Below are positions 1 to 5,406 of a stretch of DNA of 10,119 bases, one piece after another. Below the pieces are notes generated by a model. It searched no databases. It saw only the letters and a list, made by a program, of their open reading frames with translations, and was not told the origin of the DNA. Numbering within the stretch: position 1 is the first letter of the stretch; the number at the start of each line of letters is the position of its first letter. The translations under genes and the position numbers were made by a program. Origin of the DNA: UBA6183 sp046314755 (GTDB lineage Bacteria; Bacteroidota; Bacteroidia; UKL13-3); NCBI GenBank assembly GCA_046314755.1, contig JBKDBG010000057.1:1-10119 (forward strand), read 5' to 3'.

Positions 1-867
1 TGCCGCTAACTGTGGTTCAACTCCTGCTCTTGATTTTGGCAAATAGGTTTGAACTAAAATCAGCTTAAATCCTTTTTGATTTAGCAAACTGTCGGTGTAA
101 TCAGCACCTGCAGCATCAAATAGTTTAAAATCATGAATAGGTGCTTTATCTCCCTCAACAATGATTTTATCAATTCTATCAATAAACTTATAGGTTTCAT
201 CAATATTGCTGAGTTGATCTACACTTAATTCCATTCGTTTTCCATCCTTCTCATAAATAAACATCATCACCACCGAATCTTTTTTTGCATCAGGAGGCAA
301 GGTCATTAATGTTTGTATGTCATTTCCTACTTTGTATGGAAGAAAATCAATCACCGGTAAAAACATATACGTATTGAAAGTAAAAAAAGTAGTTACCAAT
401 AAAGATGTACCTAAAGCAATACTTGTGATGGTTTTATTAAAAAGTGGCGTGATGTATTTTTTACCTATGAACATTACCACAATCATCACCAATAAAACCA
501 CATCCTTTAAAAACGACTCTACCGGTTTTAATTTTATGGCATCTCCGAAACAACCGCAATCTGTTACTTTATTGGTAATTGCACTGTAGCCTGTGAGTAA
601 AGTAAAAAATACAATCATGAGCAACAGCAGCCACAAATTGAAGGTGGTGTATGCACCAATTAATAATGCAACACCCACAATGATTTCAAAAATGCAGATA
701 AACATTGCCATCCCCACCGCATAGTCAACCATGGCATGCATGTTAAATATTTCAAAATACTCAACCAGCTTATAACTAAAACCAATGGTATCATTTGCTT
801 TAATAAAACCCGAAATAATGAATAATATGCCTACAAAAATTCTAAACAGTTGTGTGATGAGTTTCAT
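1..867 (-). CDS. DoxX/MauE-type membrane protein, partial (BT_3928-like; C-terminus beyond left edge)
   Basis: I translated this reading frame by hand; it stays open for 289 codons from an ATG at 865-867 to the window edge, so the C-terminus is missing. The N-terminal ~150 residues carry four hydrophobic segments and the motif TDCGCFGD (about residues 102-109), typical of the DoxX/MauE membrane family linked to thiol redox chemistry. A fifth hydrophobic segment (about 148-172) is followed by a soluble part. The stretch GDKAPIHDFKLFDAAG near residue 245 resembles the start of a thioredoxin/peroxiredoxin-like domain. The role is probably membrane-associated redox or maturation work; the substrate is unknown. 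It lies 57 nt downstream of the DUF1599 gene on the same strand and probably shares its transcript. In related genomes I recall tpiA as the next gene, which would be off the left edge. Family call is fairly sure; function is inferred. Confidence 0.8.
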   Translation of the reverse strand, partial: MKLITQLFRIFVGILFIISGFIKANDTIGFSYKLVEYFEIFNMHAMVDYAVGMAMFICIFEIIVGVALLIGAYTTFNLWLLLLMIVFFTLLTGYSAITNKVTDCGCFGDAIKLKPVESFLKDVVLLVMIVVMFIGKKYITPLFNKTITSIALGTSLLVTTFFTFNTYMFLPVIDFLPYKVGNDIQTLMTLPPDAKKDSVVMMFIYEKDGKRMELSVDQLSNIDETYKFIDRIDKIIVEGDKAPIHDFKLFDAAGADYTDSLLNQKGFKLILVQTYLPKSRAGVEPQLAA

Positions 868-924
868 AGCTTTCTTTTTATGTAGAAACGAAAGTAATTA
901 TATGCTTGTTTGCGTTGTGGTTAA

Positions 925-1479
925 TTATTTACTAATTTTTTGTTCATCCATTTGTATCAATGCAAAAACAGAGTAATTAATCATGTCTCTAAAGTTTGCA
1001 TCAATACCTTCACTCATAATGGTTTTACCATTACTTAATTCAATTTGTTTGATGCGGTGAATTCGCATTAATATCATATCGGTAAAGGTACTGATGAGCA
1101 TATCTCTCCAAGCCTCACCGTAATCATGATTTTTTTGCAGCATCAAGGTTTTAGTTTCTGTAATGTGCTTATCATATAATATGGTTAAACGCGGCATATC
1201 CAAATCAATTTCTTTGTCGTTTTTCAACTCCATTTGTATCAGTGCTATAAGGCAATAATTAATAATGCCCATAAATTCAGATTCAATATCATCATCAACC
1301 ATTTGTTTTCCTATCTCTTCAATGGTGCGAATGCGTTGAGCTTTAATAAAAATTTGATCGGCAATGGAAGTGATGCGCATTACACGCCAAGAGGTGCCAT
1401 AATCTTTACTTTTACTCAAAAAGATAGTGCGGCACCGTTCAATTACTTTATCGTATTGTGAAGCTGTTTGATGAATCAA
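925..1479 (-). CDS. DUF1599 (Nmad1) protein with two tandem copies of the domain
   Basis: The protein has 184 residues if it starts at the TTG at 1477-1479. The open frame extends upstream to 1551, but that extension is cysteine-rich and runs through folP and its promoter, so I reject it. Two copies of one ~76-residue unit are visible, residues 9-83 and 102-177. Both share the pattern YDK-I, then L-K--DYG-(S/A)WR-M-I, then RI--IE, F--(I/M)INY and ALIQM. This is the DUF1599 or nucleotide-modification-associated domain 1 family; its biochemical activity is not established as far as I know. There is no ATG near the expected N-terminus, so the start rests on TTG or a rarer ATT. The gene is divergent from folP and upstream of a DoxX-type gene, an arrangement I recognise from Bacteroidota. 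Expression probably comes from the minus-strand promoter at 1509-1538. Confidence 0.85.
   Translation of the reverse strand: MIHQTASQYDKVIERCRTIFLSKSKDYGTSWRVMRITSIADQIFIKAQRIRTIEEIGKQMVDDDIESEFMGIINYCLIALIQMELKNDKEIDLDMPRLTILYDKHITETKTLMLQKNHDYGEAWRDMLISTFTDMILMRIHRIKQIELSNGKTIMSEGIDANFRDMINYSVFALIQMDEQKISK
949..1455 (-). repeat. Protein-level internal duplication within the DUF1599 gene
   Basis: Codons 9-83 (1455 down to 1231) and 102-177 (1176 down to 949) encode two alignable units with a single one-residue gap. About 30 positions are identical, including DYG, the WR pair, the RI--IE segment, INY and ALIQM. The similarity is in the protein, not a recent DNA repeat, so the duplication is old. 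Confidence 0.8.
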
Positions 1480-1499
1480 GGCAGTAATGTTTATTTTTG
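1467..1499 (+). promoter_or_regulatory. Bacteroidota-type promoter for folP–cdaA
   Basis: A -7 box TATTTTTG (1492-1499) fits TAnnTTTG exactly. TTTG at 1467-1470 fits the -33 element, with 21 nt between them, inside the usual 17-23 range. Transcription would begin near 1505, giving a leader of about 12 nt before the ATG at 1517. That excludes the in-frame ATG at 1487 as the folP start. The -33 element lies inside the 5' end of the divergent DUF1599 gene. Confidence 0.65.
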
Positions 1500-1516
1500 T
1501 ACAACACACAAAAATA
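1492..1516. repeat. Perfect inverted repeat spanning both -7 boxes
   Basis: TATTTTTGT (1492-1500) and its exact reverse complement ACAAAAATA (1508-1516) are separated by 7 nt (ACAACAC). Each arm contains one complete -7 box, which makes the region between the divergent genes symmetrical. Confidence 0.85.
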
Positions 1517-1538
1517 ATGCAGCAATTAGAATTACAAA
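1509..1538 (-). promoter_or_regulatory. Opposing Bacteroidota-type promoter for DUF1599–DoxX
   Basis: On the minus strand a -7 box TATTTTTG (1516 down to 1509) and a TTTG element (1538 down to 1535) are 18 nt apart. The predicted start near 1503 leaves about 25 nt before the TTG start at 1479. The -33 element lies within the first codons of folP. This promoter points at the folP promoter, so the two transcription starts nearly coincide and the transcripts would overlap by a few bases. Confidence 0.6.
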
Positions 1539-2383
1539 CATCCGGCCGCAAATTAACTGTAAATTGTAAAGGCAGGCTTTTAGATTTTCACCTTCCGGTT
1601 GCGATGGGTATTTTAAACATTACTCCGGATAGTTTTTTTGAAGGAAGCAGAAAACAAACAGGTAATGAGCTGATTAGCACAGTAAACAACTTGCTAAATC
1701 AAGGGGCGACCATCTTAGATATTGGCGGATACAGTTCTCGGCCCGGAGCTGATTTTGTTTCAGAGGAAGAAGAACTCAACCGCGTGATTCCTGCCATTGA
1801 ACAGATCATCAAACATTTTCCGGATGTTATTATCTCCATCGATACCTTTAGAAGCAGTGTGGCAAAGGCAGCTGTTGAAGCCGGTGCATGTATTGTTAAT
1901 GACATTAGCAGCGGTGAAGATGACCCAAACATGATGGCCACCGTTGGCAAATTAGGCGTGCCCTACATCATGATGCATAAACGAGGTAATCCGCAAACCA
2001 TGCAGCAATTTGCACACTATAATAATGTGACTCATGAATTACTCACCTATTTTATTGAAAAAATTCAAGCCGCTAAGCAACAAGGCATACATGATATTAT
2101 TATTGACCCAGGATTTGGTTTTGCCAAAACCCTTGAGCATAATTACACGTTATTACGTACGTTAAAAGAATTTCACATCTTGGGCTACCCTTTGCTGGTG
2201 GGTGTTTCAAGAAAAAAAATGATTCAATTGGTTACGCATACCCAAGCAAATGAAGCATTAAACGGAACAACCGCTGCCAATACCATTGCCCTGATGAATG
2301 GTGCTGATATTTTGAGGGTACATGATGTGAAAGAAGCCGTAGAATGTATTAACATTGTAAAAGCGACTTATGAATGTATTTGA
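1517..2383 (+). CDS. folP: Dihydropteroate synthase
   Basis: Folate biosynthesis enzyme that condenses 6-hydroxymethyl-dihydropterin diphosphate with p-aminobenzoate; cytoplasmic and the target of sulfonamides. The 288-residue length is normal. The TIM-barrel landmarks are in order: MGILNITPDSF (30-40), DIGGYSSRPGA (68-78), SIDTFRSSVA (107-116), VNDIS (127-131), DPGFGFAKT (197-205), SRKK (231-234) and RVHDV (267-271). All the pterin and pABA loops look intact. I chose the ATG at 1517 over the one at 1487, because the earlier start would lie upstream of the predicted transcription start and adds ten residues with no family counterpart. The 3' end overlaps cdaA by 14 nt, so translation is probably coupled. 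The folP–cdaA order is, to my knowledge, common in this phylum. Confidence 0.97.
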   Translation: MQQLELQTSGRKLTVNCKGRLLDFHLPVAMGILNITPDSFFEGSRKQTGNELISTVNNLLNQGATILDIGGYSSRPGADFVSEEEELNRVIPAIEQIIKHFPDVIISIDTFRSSVAKAAVEAGACIVNDISSGEDDPNMMATVGKLGVPYIMMHKRGNPQTMQQFAHYNNVTHELLTYFIEKIQAAKQQGIHDIIIDPGFGFAKTLEHNYTLLRTLKEFHILGYPLLVGVSRKKMIQLVTHTQANEALNGTTAANTIALMNGADILRVHDVKEAVECINIVKATYECI

Positions 2384-3188
2384 AATTTATTCATATAAAA
2401 TAACCTTAGTTAATGTAATCGATTTTGTACTGTTGGCATTTGTAATTTACCAATTGTACCGAATACTTAAAGGAAGTTTGGCGTTTAATATGATGGCCGG
2501 ATTTCTTACCATTTACGTGGCTTGGTTGGTAGTGCGTTTTTTTAAAATGCCACTGATGGAGACCGTATTGGGAGAATTTATCAAAGTGGGAATCATTGCC
2601 ATTCTCATTGTATTCCAACAAGAAATCAGAAAGTTTTTATTGTTGATTGGAAGGAGTGCATTGAATAATGAGAAAAAATCTATTTTCAGGTTTTTACCTT
2701 GGAACTGGGAGGTTGAAAAAAATTTTAATACCAACTATGAAGAAATAGTTGATGCATGTGAAACTCTTGCCAATAATTACACAGGTGCTTTAATTGTTTT
2801 TCCAAAAACAAGTGAAATGAAGTTTATTGGTGCGAGTGGTGAAATTTTAGATGCTTTCATTTCAAAAAAATTATTACTCAGCATATTTAATAAAACGAGT
2901 CCGTTGCATGATGGGGCAGTTATTATCGCCAATAGTAGGATTAAAGCTGCCAATGCAGTACTGCCCGTGAGTGAAAATCCCGAATACCAAACTCAATACG
3001 GATTAAGGCATTTATCAGCCTTAGGAATAACGGAACAAACCGATGCCATTGCTCTGGTAGTTAGTGAAGAAAGAGGTGTAATGGCGATTGCCAAAGGCGG
3101 AAAGTTAATGGACAACATGTCGAAACAAGGTGTACTCGAAATGCTGATGAAAGAGTTTAGTCAGGAAATGGTGCGCTTGAAAAAGTAA
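2370..3188 (+). CDS. cdaA: Membrane diadenylate cyclase (CdaA/DacA family)
   Basis: This enzyme makes cyclic di-AMP from two ATP. The second messenger governs potassium/osmolyte balance and envelope stress in other bacteria. The 272 residues comprise three N-terminal hydrophobic helices (about 13-33, 36-57 and 68-92) and a cytoplasmic DAC (DisA_N) domain from about 120. The catalytic DGA motif is D181-G182-A183 in PLHDGAVII. The second signature, normally RHR, reads R213-H214-L215 (GLRHLSALGIT), so the last arginine is replaced by leucine. The rest, including VVSEERG at 230-236, is conserved. No regulatory gene such as ybbR (cdaR) follows. The start lies inside folP in another frame, which implies translational coupling. 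The stop is 3 nt from that of convergent radA. Family assignment is secure; activity with the altered motif is an inference. Confidence 0.94.
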   Translation: MNVFEIYSYKITLVNVIDFVLLAFVIYQLYRILKGSLAFNMMAGFLTIYVAWLVVRFFKMPLMETVLGEFIKVGIIAILIVFQQEIRKFLLLIGRSALNNEKKSIFRFLPWNWEVEKNFNTNYEEIVDACETLANNYTGALIVFPKTSEMKFIGASGEILDAFISKKLLLSIFNKTSPLHDGAVIIANSRIKAANAVLPVSENPEYQTQYGLRHLSALGITEQTDAIALVVSEERGVMAIAKGGKLMDNMSKQGVLEMLMKEFSQEMVRLKK

Positions 3189-3191
3189 GTG

Positions 3192-4559
3192 TTATCCAAA
3201 TAACTTATTTAAAAAGTCTTCCAACTTACCGGTTTCAACAATTTTCAAATTTGATTTGATTTGGCTTATTTTATTGAATTTACTAATGTAAACCGTTGTA
3301 AAACCCAATTTTTCAGCCTCACTTAAACGTTGTTCAATTCTACTTACTGCCCTAATTTCACCGCTTAATCCCACCTCTCCGATAAACGCAATTTTTGAAT
3401 CAACCGGCACATTTTGATAACTGCTCACAATGGCTGCAATCACCCCTAAATCTATTCCCGGATCTTCAACCCTCAAGCCGCCTGCAATATTTACAAACAC
3501 ATCTTGGGTACCCATTCGTAAACCACATTTTTTTTCAAGTATGGCAAGTAACATGTTTAACCTTTTGGTATCATAGCCATTGCTGTTGCGTTGCGGTGTG
3601 CCGTAAACTGCGGTGCTTACCAGGGCTTGCGTTTCAATTAACAACGGACGCATTCCTTCAATGGTTGCACTAATAGCTACACCGCTCAAGTGTTCATCGC
3701 GTTGTGAAATTAATATCTCCGATGGATTATTTACTTCACGCAATCCTCCGGAAAACATTTCGTAAATGCCAATTTCACTGGTGCTGCCAAACCTGTTTTT
3801 AGTGGTTCGTAAAATACGATACACATGATGTCTGTCGCCTTCAAATTGCAAAACCGTATCAACCATGTGCTCTAAAAGTTTAGGGCCTGCAAGGCTTCCA
3901 TCTTTGGTGATATGTCCTATTAAAAAAACAGGGGTTCCGGTTTCTTTTGCAAATCGAATTAAATCACCTGCTGTTTCCTTGATTTGAGAAATACTTCCGG
4001 GAGTACTGTCAATAAGTTCACTTTGCAAGGTTTGAATAGAATCCACCACCACTACCTCCGGTTGTAATTCTTGCAAAGCACGACCAATTTTTTGTGTAGA
4101 AGTTTCAGTAAATAAATAGCATTGTTCGTTTCTAAATGCAATGCGTTCAGCCCGCATTTTTATTTGTGCTTCACTTTCTTCACCACTCACATACAATACT
4201 TTTTTATGCAGTTGTAAGGCAATTTGCAACATTAAAGTTGATTTACCTATACCGGGCTCTCCACCAATGAGCACAACACTTCCGGGAACAATGCCTCCGC
4301 CTAAAACCCTTGAGAGTTCTTGGTCAGGCACATTAATTTTTACACCCGAAAGTTGATCCACTTCATTAATAGGAACCGGTTTTAAAATGCTTTTTTCTTC
4401 CGACTTCCCTTTCCATGTTTTTTTGTAATCCGGTTTGTCTTTGTGAATAACCTCTTCGGTAAAAGTATTCCATTCACCGCAGCTGTTACACTTGCCTACC
4501 CACTTAGGAGAAGATGCTCCACAATTTTTACAGAAAAAGGTTGTTTGCGTTTTTGCCAT
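3192..4559 (-). CDS. radA: DNA repair protein RadA (Sms)
   Basis: RadA is a RecA-related ATPase that promotes branch migration and processing of recombination intermediates. The 455 residues, a typical length, show a C4 zinc finger (C10, C13, C24, C27) and a Walker A motif GGEPGIGKST (99-108). They also show a Walker B ending in D173, the RadA-specific KNRFGST motif (254-260), and a C-terminal Lon-protease-like domain with GEVGLSG (394-400). I chose the ATG at 4557-4559, which gives the usual short lead into the zinc finger. An upstream TTG at 4581-4583 would add eight hydrophobic residues and is unlikely. The gene is transcribed alone, convergent with cdaA. Upstream lies a minus-strand terminator-like hairpin only about 30 nt from the start codon, so radA either has a promoter in that short gap or is controlled by attenuation. 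Confidence 0.97.
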   Translation of the reverse strand: MAKTQTTFFCKNCGASSPKWVGKCNSCGEWNTFTEEVIHKDKPDYKKTWKGKSEEKSILKPVPINEVDQLSGVKINVPDQELSRVLGGGIVPGSVVLIGGEPGIGKSTLMLQIALQLHKKVLYVSGEESEAQIKMRAERIAFRNEQCYLFTETSTQKIGRALQELQPEVVVVDSIQTLQSELIDSTPGSISQIKETAGDLIRFAKETGTPVFLIGHITKDGSLAGPKLLEHMVDTVLQFEGDRHHVYRILRTTKNRFGSTSEIGIYEMFSGGLREVNNPSEILISQRDEHLSGVAISATIEGMRPLLIETQALVSTAVYGTPQRNSNGYDTKRLNMLLAILEKKCGLRMGTQDVFVNIAGGLRVEDPGIDLGVIAAIVSSYQNVPVDSKIAFIGEVGLSGEIRAVSRIEQRLSEAEKLGFTTVYISKFNKISQIKSNLKIVETGKLEDFLNKLFG

Positions 4560-4588
4560 TGAGTTGCAAAATAACAATAGCAAGGGAT

Positions 4589-4620
4589 AAAAAAAACGGA
4601 GCCCCCATGCAGAGCTCCGT
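4589..4620 (-). terminator. Intrinsic-terminator-like hairpin, reading toward radA
   Basis: ACGGAGC (4596-4602) pairs perfectly with GCTCCGT (4614-4620) across an 11-nt loop. On the minus strand the stem is followed directly by eight T (complement of the A run 4589-4596). On the plus strand the stem is followed by CTTACAAC, which is not a U tract, so the signal is directional. It sits upstream of radA rather than after a known gene, so it ends either an unannotated minus-strand RNA or an attenuated radA leader. Confidence 0.6.
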
Positions 4621-4710
4621 CTTACAACTTAACTTAATCATATAGGGAATAATCCCCCAACCACTATGATTCATTTTAAACCCCGATAATTCAATATTTC
4701 GGGATACCGA
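4589..4710 (-). ncRNA. Candidate small RNA or structured radA leader
   Basis: Read on the minus strand, three hairpins follow one another. The first is CCCGA/TCGGG (4699-4703 with 4682-4686). The second is a two-part stem AATCATA/TATGATT (4636-4642 with 4665-4671) enclosing GGGA/TCCC (4645-4648 with 4653-4656) with an ATAA loop. The third is the terminator hairpin with its U8 tail. No open reading frame of note is present. I do not recognise a known RNA family. No convincing minus-strand promoter was found: the nearest -7-like box, TAGGTTTG at 4765 down to 4758, lacks a -33 element. The 5' end given here is therefore a guess. Confidence 0.3.
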
Positions 4711-4727
4711 TACAAAGATTAACTTTG
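4698..4727 (+). promoter_or_regulatory. Bacteroidota-type promoter for the two-component operon
   Basis: TAACTTTG at 4720-4727 fits TAnnTTTG exactly. The -33 position holds TTC (4698-4700) instead of TTG, 19 nt away, so it is a weak match. This could mean activator dependence. Transcription would start near 4733, leaving a leader of about 32 nt before the ATG at 4765. Confidence 0.5.
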
Positions 4728-4728
4728 T
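4712..4728. promoter_or_regulatory. Dyad overlapping the -7 box (possible operator)
   Basis: ACAAAG (4712-4717) and CTTTGT (4723-4728) form a perfect 6-bp inverted repeat with a 5-nt spacer. The right arm is most of the -7 box. A dimeric regulator bound here would cover the promoter; the adjacent LuxR-type regulator is the obvious candidate, by inference only. Short A/T-rich dyads also arise by chance. Confidence 0.35.
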
Positions 4729-4739
4729 GCAACAATCTA

Positions 4740-4761
4740 TTTGTAGTAAATTTTCTACAAA
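4740..4761 (+). promoter_or_regulatory. Hairpin or operator directly before the response-regulator start
   Basis: TTTGTAG (4740-4746) and CTACAAA (4755-4761) form a perfect 7-bp inverted repeat around an 8-nt A/T loop, ending 3 nt before the ATG. In the mRNA it would occupy the whole ribosome-loading region. As DNA it is a 22-bp dyad in the early transcribed region, the kind of site a dimeric regulator could bind. No Shine-Dalgarno sequence is visible, which is common in Bacteroidota. Confidence 0.45.
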
Positions 4762-4764
4762 CCT

Positions 4765-5406
4765 ATGGCGCTAAACAAAAACACTATCCTTATAGCTGAT
4801 GATCATGTAATTATTCGCAGAGGTATAAAATTTTTGGTGGAGAACAACTTTGGCAGGGCAAATTATATTGAAGTAGCTAACCTGTCCGGAATCAAAGAAA
4901 AGTTAGAAAAACACCCTGACATCAGCTACATGCTGCTAGATATGCAACTAATGGATGGAAACCTGCTTGAAATATTACCTGAACTAAAAAAGCAATATCC
5001 GCATATTCCCATTATGGTATTTAGTATGGTAAATGAAGACATTTATGGGAAGCGATTATTAAAAAACGGGGTTGACTATTTTATCAGCAAACAATTACCC
5101 GAAGAAGAAATTATTAAGGCATTGGATGCCCTTTTTAGCGGAAAGAAACTTGTATCAGCACATTCATTGAGGGCGAATGATGCGCAAGCACCAACTGATA
5201 ATCCATTAACACAATTGTCGGAAAGGGAAATAATTGTGATGGAACATTTACTGAAAGGCGACTCTGTGAAATCAATTGCAGGATTACTTGATTTAAAAAC
5301 CAGCACAGTAGCAACCTATAAAGCCAGAATTTTTGAGAAGTTAGATATCAATAATTTAATTGATTTAAAGAATATTGCAGAATTATATCAAAAGCCACGT
5401 CATTGA
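4765..5406 (+). CDS. Two-component response regulator, NarL/LuxR family
   Basis: Cytoplasmic transcription factor of 213 residues. The receiver domain (about 7-125) has the acidic pair D12-D13, phosphoacceptor D59 in MLLDMQ, switch residue S87 and conserved lysine K109 in ISK, so it should be phosphorylatable. A LuxR/GerE helix-turn-helix occupies about 148-210, beginning LSERE (151-155) with the recognition helix near TSTVATYKARIFEKL. The ATG at 4765 gives the expected N-terminus immediately before the first receiver strand. The stop codon overlaps the start of the histidine kinase (TGATG), so the kinase is almost certainly its partner. Target genes are unknown; dyads in its own promoter suggest autoregulation. 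Confidence 0.95.
   Translation: MALNKNTILIADDHVIIRRGIKFLVENNFGRANYIEVANLSGIKEKLEKHPDISYMLLDMQLMDGNLLEILPELKKQYPHIPIMVFSMVNEDIYGKRLLKNGVDYFISKQLPEEEIIKALDALFSGKKLVSAHSLRANDAQAPTDNPLTQLSEREIIVMEHLLKGDSVKSIAGLLDLKTSTVATYKARIFEKLDINNLIDLKNIAELYQKPRH

Noticed and set aside
317..589. Plus-strand open frame of 90 codons
   Set aside because: It is antisense to the DoxX-type gene, whose minus-strand frame has clear membrane segments and the CGCFG motif.
889..896. Minus-strand box TACTTTCG before the DoxX-type gene
   Set aside because: It has one mismatch and no -33 element; a shared transcript with DUF1599 is simpler.
1487..1516. Upstream in-frame ATG for folP at 1487
   Set aside because: It overlaps the predicted -7 box and lies before the expected transcription start; the ten extra residues match nothing typical of the family.
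1480..1551. N-terminal extension of the DUF1599 frame to 1551
   Set aside because: It is cysteine-rich, unlike the family, and covers both promoters and the first codons of folP.
4567..4574. TTATTTTG on the minus strand as a radA promoter
   Set aside because: It matches the -7 consensus at 7 of 8 positions, but there is no -33 element at legal spacing and the start would fall at the radA ATG.
4560..4583. Upstream TTG start of radA
   Set aside because: It adds eight hydrophobic residues before the usual MAKT-type start and has no support from the family.
4713..4721. Minus-strand -7 box TAATCTTTG for the candidate RNA
   Set aside because: The spacing inside the box is one base too long and no TTG is found at the required distance.
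5403..5405. TTG start of the histidine kinase
   Set aside because: The ATG three bases later gives the same frame, a clean signal peptide and the common TGATG overlap.
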